Positions 7,022 through 16,175 of a stretch of 18,273 nucleotides of DNA are shown here, one piece after another (the stretch's first letter is position 1; the number at the start of each line of letters is the position of its first letter). The DNA comes from Saprospiraceae bacterium (GTDB taxonomy: Bacteria; Bacteroidota; Bacteroidia; Chitinophagales; Saprospiraceae). Position numbers and translations under genes: made by a program. The stretch is taken from NCBI GenBank assembly GCA_016714765.1, contig JADKCF010000003.1, forward strand, positions 1 to 18,273. Reading direction: 5' to 3'. The notes beneath the pieces were generated by a model, which saw only the letters and a program-made list of their open reading frames with translations, was not told the origin of the DNA and made no database searches.

Positions 7022-10000
7022 ATGAAAATTAAAGTCTTTTTCTTATTTATTTTATCATTGGGATATTCTTTTTTATATTCTCAATCTATTGAAGCACCAT
7101 ACCCGAAAAATTTAGTCGTTCCATCGGATGTTGAATCAGGTAAGGCAACAGAAAGGGATTTAAAAATGTCCCAGAGGTGGCTCATTGAGAATAGTACTTT
7201 CATGAACCCTGAAACAAAAGAACTAGATCTGAAAATTAAAAATCAAACTCTTAATGAATTAAATAAAAAGTATTTTGGAGGAAGAAGAGGACCTATAAAT
7301 GGTCTCACCTGGGAATCAAGAGGGCCAACTAATAGGTCAGGCTATACATCAAGGGTTGCATACGACCCTAACGACCCAACAGGGCAAAAAGTATGGGCGG
7401 GCTCCGAAACTGGTGGGCTATGGTTTAATAATAATGTTACAGATACACTAAGCCAATGGCAATTGGTTGATGATTTTGGTTTTCCTTAAGTATTAGTGAA
7501 ATTGAATTTGACGAATTAAATCCACAAATTATGTACGTAGTTGCCTATAATGCAGCAATGTATAAGTCTACAGATGGGGGTAATACTTGGAATACTATTA
7601 TTACTGCTTCTCCAAACTGGTATGATATCCAATTTGCTGTGACTAGGACGTATTCTATGGTAGCATATGGCTCAATATTAATAGCCGGAACCCAAGAAGG
7701 TGTTTGTGTGTCCAATGATGGAGGATTGACTTGGAGCAGAAAATTATATCCTAAGAGTTTAAACCCTAATATAGTTCCATCAATAGGTAGTTATAGTGGC
7801 ACTAATGTTGGTGGTAATTTTAGACAAGCATATAATGTAAAAAGAAGTTCTAATGGAAATTGTTATGCATCTTTTGGTGCAGGAGATGTATTCAAATCGA
7901 CTAATAATGGACAAACTTGGACAAATATATTTTATCCAACCAATAATAGCAATAAAAGCTATACACTGATATCTGTGTCAAATGATCCGACCACTAACCA
8001 AGATGTCATTTACGCTATTGGTTCAGAAGATGCAAATAATACACTTAATAAATTTTTTGCTAAATCAATAGATGGAGGTTCAACTTGGACACCTTTGTCA
8101 TGGCCAACTCCACCCCCACCAAATGTAGTTAGCACCCTTCAACTTTGGCGTAATTTTGTTCTTCAAGTAAATCCAAATAATCCGAATATAGTCTTTGTAG
8201 GTACACTTAGGCTTTTTATTTCTTATAATGGAGGCAATACATTTCAACATTTTAATATAAATGGGCCTGTGGGTAATGGTGATTATCATGAGATTGCATT
8301 CAATACAAATGATACCAATCAGGCTATTATTGGTAACGACCAAGGTGTTTTATATTGCAATAATTTAAGCAGCCCAGCTAATGCAAAAGGTGTTGCAAGA
8401 TATAATCATTTGATTACTTATCAGCCATATAACTCTTCACTTTCACCAATTGCTGGCTCAAATTTAATGATTTCAGCAGCGCAAGATCAACCCGGAATTT
8501 TATTAAACTCACCTGGGAAATCAGATGCAATTAGTTTGCCAGGAAGTGAAGGTTATTATACATTTATTGATGAAGATGAACCAAACTTATCTATTTACAC
8601 TGTTTTTGGCGGACTATCAAGGTCTTATATTCATAATTTGTCAAATAATCAAACAGTGAAAATTCTAAACGTAATTGGAAATGGATGGAGCCTTGCAGCA
8701 AGAGATTATAATTCAAGCACAAACACCTATGTGGTTTATAATAGAATTGATCAAAATATTCCTGGCAGAATTCATTTTGATATGGTAGAAAATGTTACAT
8801 TAAGTACCTTGCCGGGTAGCAATCAAGTAACAACTTTTTATATAGATGGTATTTTTGCTAAGAATAATACCATCATCACACCCAATTGGGAAGTGGTAAG
8901 GACTTTAAAGTTCGGTCATGATCCAAATACCCTGTTTTTCTTTATTCACGCAGGTCAAGGTGCAAAAGGAGGAGGTCTCTTATATAAGATAAAAGATTTT
9001 AAATCCAACAATCCAGTTGTGACCCTGATGAATAGTAATCAAATTTTCGCTTATGATGGAAATATTGCTATTGGGCGAAATGATGACGAAATAATTGTTT
9101 TGGTCGATGCTGCTACTAATGCTGAAACTATTTTCTATACCCAAGATGGTGGATTAAATTGGAAAGGACTAAAAAAACCGGGAAATTTATCAGCACCATC
9201 AGGCTTACCGAACGGTTTTTCAGCCACAGATGCAGTGTTTAATCCATATGATTATAATCAGGTTGTATTATCATCTTGGGCTGGTATTTGGTCTTGTGAT
9301 GATATTTCAATACCTAATTTGCAATGGGGTATATCATTGGATTATCCATTAGTAAGAACTTTGGATATTAAAGTTAGAAAATCTGATGCAAAAATAATTT
9401 CCACTGCATTTGGGAGAGGGATTTTTACTTCAAAATTCAATGGAATTGATGATTTTACAGTCATCAATCCTCAAATAAAATGCGAAAATGATAGTCTGTT
9501 TTTTGAATTTAATGTGGTCAATAAAGGTACAAATAGCTTGGGTAGCATATATGTCGAAGCTAATAGTCCTTCCGGTGTGTCTCTGCAAAATTCAAGTATT
9601 ATTTTTTCTCCGCAGTTAGGTATCGGCGATACGTCTGCAGTGGTTAGACTTAAAATTGTAGGAAATTTAAAATCTGGCGAAAATTTCTGTTATGTTTTTA
9701 AACTCCAAGCTGCTGGTGCTAATATAATTGAAGGATGTGTAGCTGCTCCTCCTTGTGGACCTTGTACATCCTTCAAACAAACTATGACATGTGTAGATGG
9801 GTTTTATCTCTATAATCTTTCTATCACTAATAATCTTCTAAATCCAATTGTAAAAATTGCCATAATTCCAGACAATCCTAATATCTATATCGGTGAAGGA
9901 GAGCCTCCTTTTACTCAATCTAATCCATTTATTCAGGTTGTTAATATTCCTCCTGCAGGAGTCTCCAATGAGGAGTATATAGTTTCTGGAAGTGGTGCAG

Positions 10001-13000
10001 CCCATCCAAGTTTTTTTGCTTACACACTTACGCTTTATGATGTTAACGGTGATAGCTGCGTAATAAGATGTGAACACCCTAATCTGACGGTACAATCGGG
10101 TTTGAAAGCAATTCAGTTTCCAAAATGCGAGCCAACATGCGATCTAACAAAATTCACATTAGAACAAAAAGATGGTTGCTGTTTTGAATTGAGCCTAAAT
10201 AATCAATTAAACCAAATCAATATTGAGAGCTTTGACTTAATTATCCCAAATTGGTTAAATGTAACACCTCAATTGATTGATCCTACAAGTTGGAAAATAG
10301 TTCCTATCAATGCAGGCATATATAATATTACAAGCATTCCAGGAAAAGTCATTTTACCTGGATCCAATGGCCCATTAGTAAAACTCTGTAATCCTGCTGG
10401 AAACACAACTGACCTAACCGTTGATTTGAAGTGGAAATTAATAACAGAAGATGGCACTCCTCCTTCCGTCTTGAAAGAGTGTGGGATTACGCTAAAAGCA
10501 CCTATATCTTGTCTTTGTTTTAAAGATTGTTGTAAAGATGCAATTGCCCATATTACCCCGTCAGAATGTATAGATTCTACTTTGATTTCGTCCGAACCTT
10601 GTACCTTAGAGTATGACCCTGTTTGTGGTTGTGACAGAAAAAATTATAATAATCCTTGTTTGGCGATGAGAAATGGCGTTACTTCATATGTTAGTGGAGC
10701 CTGTAACAGTGCTCAAGTTTTTCCAGCGGAATGTTGCCACGATGTTGATTTGAATATCCCCGAAGGAACTATCTCTGTTTGTTTAAATATGAATACACCA
10801 GGTATTACTTTTGATCGAGTACTATTGCGCAATGCAGGCTTTAAACTAGATACTAATTTATTATCAGGCATTGTTTGTATCAGGGATACTGTTTTGGGTA
10901 GGCCGAGACCTATTGTAGCAGGTAACTATCCGGGTATTCTTAAATATTGTTTAAGCAATATAGACTCCCTTGTCAATGTACCACAAGTCGTAGATGTTTT
11001 ATTTTATGAAACTGGTCCTACAGACATTCCTCAAATAAAATGTAGAGATACCATTACCTCATATTGTCAACCACCTGTAGGTGGAAAAGAATGTGCAGCA
11101 CTAGAAGTAACTTCATCATGTGTAGATGATCATACTTATGAACTAAAGATTACTGTATGTAATAATTCAAGTTTTACTGCTGCTGCTATTAATATAGAAA
11201 GTATAAATCCTAATTTTTTATTTTTGCGTTGTGATGGCTCGAGTATCACACCAAATAATTTTATTTCTTTACCATTATCTGGTTTGGCACCAGGTGCGTG
11301 CTTAAATGATGTATGTGTAAGGGTTGTTTCACTAAGTCCTATTACATCTAATACTAATTTCTGCTTCAACACTACTCTATTCAATAGAGGAGAAGGCTGT
11401 ATTAGTGCAACGCCAACCTGTATTGAGTTACCTGTTTGTAGTACTGTCTGTGATTCCTTAGTAGTTAGGGCAGAGTCAATCCGTACTACCAATTTGGACA
11501 CTTGTTGTTACAGAATATTTTTTGAAAACAACACAAATCCAAATCTTTTAACAAAGAATATTTTAATTTCAAGTGATTACGCATTGGATATTAATAATAG
11601 TGATCCAACTAATTGGGACTTAAATCCGATTGGGTTTATACCTGGATTAATTTATGAATTGCAATATAAAGGTGGTGGTTCTATACCTCAAGGGAACTTG
11701 GGTGATCTTGTTTCTATATGCAGTGCTGCTGGAAAAAGCCAAAGTGTTTACTTTGACTGGGGAGTAAACCAATGTGTTGATTCAATAACTATCGGATGTC
11801 CAGCTATATCTCAATGTTGTACAGATCGTAAATTATTTGATAATTTAATAGCTAAAGGTATAGATGTAATTGTAAACGGATGTACAGTTTCTGTATCCTT
11901 ACCACCTTTTGATACCTGTCATTATATAGACAATGGAGGTCCTATTTGGGGAGATGGAAGTTTTAATACTTCACTGATCATTCCGGCGTTGAATGCTGGG
12001 CCGTTTGTTCATACTTACACAACACCTGGTGTTTACAATATATGCCTTGAAGTTTTGGAGAGCAATGATGGTGGTAATACTCCATGTTGGACTAACCAGA
12101 TATGCAAAATGGTAAAAGTCGATAACTGCTGTACAGGTGATGCCTGTACTTTAACAGACATCACATTGTCAAGTGGTGGATCCAACTGTTGTTTTACCGG
12201 CACCATGACCAATAATTATTGTGACAATATCTACACAGGATTCCATGTCCAAGTCACAGCTCCAGCTACGATATCACAGATTCAGGCATTGAGTGGATAT
12301 ACCATTTATGCTATAGATCCAAACAACGCATACTTGTATCCAGCGACAGCCTATGTACCGAAAGGCAGTGCACAGGTCTTTACCATGTGTCCAGAGAACT
12401 TAAATAACAATGTAGAGATTCAAATTTCATTCATTATACCAGGATTCACTGGCCCAGTGGACCAATGTACCAAAACATTCCAACGTACATGTTCGCCACC
12501 GCCACCACCTAATAAATGCCTTACCTTAGTCAAAGACTCAATAGATTGTACAAGAAAAATATTGTTTTCAAGTAAAAATAGCACATCACCAGGCTTCAAT
12601 ATAGTAGGCGTAGAACTTTATATGGCAAGTCCGTCCAATGCATTGACACCAAAGTTCATCAATATACCATTGTTGGCACCTGGCGCTACATCAGACTGGA
12701 TTTGTGTTGATTATAAAAATGTCAATCCAAATGACAATGTATGCTATAAGCTAGTAGGTCATAGAGAGATAGTAGGTGGAAGTACAGAGCCACAATATTG
12801 TTGCATCGATACAATAAATCACTGTTTCAAAGTGCCTGATTGCTGTACGGGTGATGCCTGCGCACAGACTGACATTACGCTATCTACGAGTGGAGGAAGT
12901 AATTGTTGCTTTACAGGCAGTATGACCAATGCATATTGTGAAAATATTTATACAGGCTTCCATGTGGAAGTAACAGCTCCAGCGACGATATCGCAAATCC

Positions 13001-15212
13001 AAGCATTGAGTGGCTACACTTTAGATGCAATAGATCCAAACAACGCATACTTATATCCAGCGACAGGCTATGTGCCAAAGGGCAGTGCACAGATCTTTAC
13101 CATGTGTCCAGAGAACTTAAATGGCAATGTCGAGATCAAAGTATCATTCGTCATATCAGGTTTCATAGGACCAGTGGATCAATGTACCAAGACATTCACT
13201 CGCAGCTGTACACCGCCACCACCATCTAATAAATGCCTTACTTTGGTCAAGGACTCAATAGATTGTACAAATCAGAAATATTGTTTCAAAGTCAAAAATA
13301 GCACATCACCAGGTTTCAATATAGTAGGCGTAGAATTGTATATGAGCACACCGTCCAATGTATTGACACCTACTATCGTCACTATACCATTACTTGTGCC
13401 TGGAGCTACATCAGATTGGATATGTGTTGATTATAAAAATGTAAATCCAAATGACAATGTATGCTATAAGCTAGTAGGCCACAGAGAGATAATAGGTGGA
13501 AGTACAGAGCCACAATATTGTTGCATCGATACGATAAATCACTGTTTCAAAGTGCCTTATTGCTGCACTGGCGTAACATTTACACGTAACTGTACACCGC
13601 CACCACCATCTAATAAATGCCTTACTTTGGTGAAGGACTCAATAGATTGTACAAATCAGAAATATTGCTTCCAAGTCAAAAATAGCACATCACCAGGCTT
13701 CAATATCTCAATTGTAGAATTTTGGAATCTTGCACCTAGCGGTGTTAATATTTCACCTAATCCTATTAAGATTCCATTACTTGTGCCAGGCGCCACGTCT
13801 GATTGGATTTGTGTTGATTACAGTGGTATCTCATCTGGTCAAGAATTTAGTTATTCAATACTTGGACACCAAGATTACACCACGGGCAGTGGAGGCCCTA
13901 TATTATGTTGTACAGATACGATAGAAAATAGCATAATAATACCAGATTGTGGCTCTACCAATAATTCATGCTGTAAAGACTCCTTGCAATTCCAAAAATT
14001 ATTGTCTCAAGGCTGGCAAATTTCTGTGAATGGTTGTGAAGTATCAGTTTATGTGCCACAATTTGATTCATGCCATTGGTTTTCAAATGGAAATCCTAGT
14101 TGGGGCGATGGCACACCAGTCACTAATGTCATAGTGTCGGCTGCTAGTGGAGAAATATTTACACACAAGTACTCAGCATCTGGCACTTATAATATTTGTA
14201 TCAATGTATTTGAAAGTACAGATGGTGTCAATGTTGCTCCATGCTGGACTGGACAGCTGTGCACCACAGTGGTCGATAAGCTTGTGACCCTGCTACATGT
14301 TGTGATATTACCCAAAGCGAATTAGATAAGAAATTAGAAAATATTTCTTTAATATCTAATAATGTAGAATGCGAATTGTGTGTATCGATAACACTCGACT
14401 CATGTACGTTTGCGCGAATTGACTTTGGCAACAATAATGTTAAAAATTTTGACCCTGGGGTAGATAGCATATATTGTGTTAGAATGGATCCAGGTGCTAT
14501 TGGTGCAGACAGTATAAAGGTCAAAATATTCAGGAAAAATAGCAATGATAGTATTTGTCTGGAAGCCATCAAAACATTGAATTACAATAAGAATTGTCAA
14601 GTGGCATCTTCATGTTGTACACTTACCAATGCAGAACTCGAAACAAAATATATGAAAGTATTGGACGATGCAGAGATTGTTGATTGCGAATTGTGTTTGC
14701 AAATGCCAATAGACTCATGTACTTTCATTTATATAAACTGGGGCGATAATATTGATACTATTGCTATAGGAGACGGTACAAAACACTGTCACAAATACAG
14801 TAATGCTGATAATTTTGAAGTATTAATGGAATTAGTAAGGCTGGATGATATTGGAGATCCATGTAATGAAACGACTATAACCAAAGAGTACCAAATCAAT
14901 GAATGTAAGAAAGATTGTGACATATCTGGTATAGTGGTATTTAACGCCATCACACCTAATGGAGACCAAGTGAATGAGTTTCTGAAAATCAATAATATAC
15001 CTCAAGTATGTGGCAATGTAGATATAGAGATTTACAATAGATGGGGACAAAAAGTTTGGTCAGAAAATTCTTATAAAAATACTTGGAATGGTGAAAGCAA
15101 TGAGTCGAAACCACTCCCAGATGGAACGTATTATTTGATTGTTACTTTTCCAGATACCAATGATAAGGAAAAACAAATCAAAACATTCATTGATCTCAGA
15201 CGAGATAAATAA
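7022..15212 (+). CDS. Giant cysteine-rich T9SS surface protein: Asp-box propeller, Kazal-like domain, repeated modules, CHU_C (type B) sorting domain
   Basis: About 2730 aa after repairing two one-base deletions. Signal peptide MKIKVFFLFILSLGYSFLYS. Residues about 90-800 form a sialidase/VPS10-like propeller with Asp-box motifs STDGGNTW, SNDGGLTW, STNNGQTW, SIDGGSTW, SYNGGNTF and TQDGGLNW (nt 7567-9162). Then come Cys-rich beta modules of two alternating types, a Kazal-like domain (10600-10704), PKD-like modules (about 11812-12115, 13969-14270), tandem A-B repeats (12128-13950), and two short related modules with WGD/FGN cores. The end (VVFNAITPNGDQVNEF, VDIEIYNRWGQKVW, LPDGTYYLIVTF) is the gliding-motility-associated CHU_C domain, a T9SS type B signal. 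Breaks: near 7486, where GFP-stop resumes as LSISEIEFDELNP, and near 14283, where VVDK resumes as CDPATCCDITQ; each is a missing base. Likely a secreted adhesin or matrix protein. It heads an operon with its PorP/SprF partner 36 nt downstream. Confidence 0.85.
10600..10704 (+). other. Kazal-like domain inside the giant surface protein
   Basis: The segment begins CTLEYDPVCGCDRKNYNNPC and continues LAMRNGV...GAC, at about residues 1193-1227. The order C-T-x-E-Y-x-P-V-C-G-C-D-x-K-x-Y-x-N-x-C-x-A-x-x-x-G-V-x(5)-G-x-C is the bacterial Kazal pattern. Kazal domains inhibit serine proteases or act as stable disulphide-rich spacers. Which applies here cannot be told from sequence; the likely P1 position is not obvious to me. 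Confidence 0.75.
12128..13955 (+). repeat. In-frame tandem repeats of an A-B module pair (714 and 720 nt), third unit lacking most of module A
   Basis: Units start at GCTGTACAGGTGATGCCTG (12128), GCTGTACGGGTGATGCCTGC (12842) and GCTGCACTGGCGTAACATTT (13562). Module A carries CCFTGTMTN, VTAPATISQIQALSGYT, and VPKGSAQ followed by FTMCPENLN. A PPPP linker leads to module B (NKCLTLVKDSIDC, NSTSPGFNI, PGATSDWICVDY). The first two units are nearly identical over long DNA stretches. The third passes from CCTG straight to TFTRNCTPPPP, so about 118 residues of module A are missing, and its B module diverges after GFNI. Confidence 0.85.
14925..15209 (+). other. CHU_C / type B T9SS sorting domain
   Basis: The last 95 or so residues of the giant protein contain ITPNGDQVNEFLKI, IEIYNRWGQKVW, WNGESNESKPLPDGTYYLIV and a short basic tail, in the order typical of the gliding-motility-associated C-terminal domain. 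Domains of this type direct export through T9SS and generally depend on a PorP/SprF partner, here the next gene. Confidence 0.88.
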
Positions 15213-15248
15213 TATTCATTATTCTTAACAAATTAAAATTAATTGATC

Positions 15249-16175
15249 ATGAAACATAGTTTGAAATTTAAGTGCTTATTTGTGCTTTTAATTACTATAT
15301 TTATCATAAATACATCACATAGTCAGCAGGAAATACTGCTGACTAAATACACCTACAATAGTCTATTTTTTAATCCAGCTTATGCTGGCTCACATGGTGA
15401 AAGTATCGGAACAGCCAATGTACAATATAGAAATCAATGGATTGGCTTCGATGGTGCTCCCATCACATTGATGGCAGGCGGGGAAATCAATCTCTTCAGG
15501 GATAAAGTAGGTATAGGACTTACAGTATACAATGAAAATATTGGTGTGGAAAGAAGGAATGAAATTGCCACCAATTATGCATACAGAATAAAATTAAATA
15601 AAGGTTACCTCTGTGGCGGATTGAGATTAGGAATGAGTTTCTTCAATAATGATTTTACACGAGCTACTTCTGAAGTTCCTGAAAGCAATTTCACTAGCTA
15701 TAACATTATAAGTGGTGGCGCGGGTATTTATTATCATACAGATGGCTTATACTTTGGTGCTTCTGTTCCTACATTGTTTGTAGCTAGTAAGTCAAAGTCT
15801 ATTGGGGATAGAGTCCCACACATATATTTTCATACAGGATTGATGATAGGAGATGAATATTCGGCAGTCAAGTTTGAGCCTTCGATACTTTTTAATATCC
15901 AAAAATCTGTAAAACCACAATTTACTTTTGGGACAAACGCATGGTTTAGCGATGATTTTGCTGTAGGTGTGCATTGGAGATCTGAAGATGCAGTTGCAAT
16001 AAGTAGTGAAATTCATTTTATGGAAAAATTTAGATTTGGTATTGCATACGATTTTACGATATCACCTATCAGAAACCATTCTTCTGGAACATTGGAGGCA
16101 ATGTTTGGATACAAAGTCACAACTAATAAAAATAACCCACGCATAAAAAGTTTAAGATATGGAGGCCGTTTTTAA
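15249..16175 (+). CDS. T9SS-associated outer-membrane protein, PorP/SprF family
   Basis: 308 aa from ATG 15249; a TTG two codons earlier is a weaker start. The signal peptide MKHSLKFKCLFVLLITIFII continues to a likely cleavage after NTSHS. The mature start QQEILLTKYTYNSLFFNPAY followed by AGS is the PorP/SprF signature (x-Y-x-x-N-x-x-x-x-N-P-A-Y-A-G). It is followed by YRNQWIGFDGAPITLMAGGE, GIGLTVYNENIGVERRNE, YAYRIKL and LRLGMSF, alternating strands of a small outer-membrane barrel. The end, AMFGYKVTT...RYGGRF, is aromatic as expected for barrel insertion. Family members sit next to type B T9SS substrates and act in their export or surface retention, as SprF does for SprB in Flavobacterium. 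Here the gene follows such a substrate by 36 nt with no terminator between, and its end overlaps the next gene by 17 nt, strongly suggesting one operon. No frameshift is seen. Confidence 0.92.
   Translation: MKHSLKFKCLFVLLITIFIINTSHSQQEILLTKYTYNSLFFNPAYAGSHGESIGTANVQYRNQWIGFDGAPITLMAGGEINLFRDKVGIGLTVYNENIGVERRNEIATNYAYRIKLNKGYLCGGLRLGMSFFNNDFTRATSEVPESNFTSYNIISGGAGIYYHTDGLYFGASVPTLFVASKSKSIGDRVPHIYFHTGLMIGDEYSAVKFEPSILFNIQKSVKPQFTFGTNAWFSDDFAVGVHWRSEDAVAISSEIHFMEKFRFGIAYDFTISPIRNHSSGTLEAMFGYKVTTNKNNPRIKSLRYGGRF

Noticed and set aside
11136..11501. 121-codon open frame on the minus strand
   Set aside because: It is a shadow of the giant surface protein gene, whose + frame is clearly coding here.
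12128..13955. CRISPR-like or mobile repeat
   Set aside because: The repeats are about 700 nt, in frame, and code for protein modules. There are no spacers, terminal inverted repeats or transposase.
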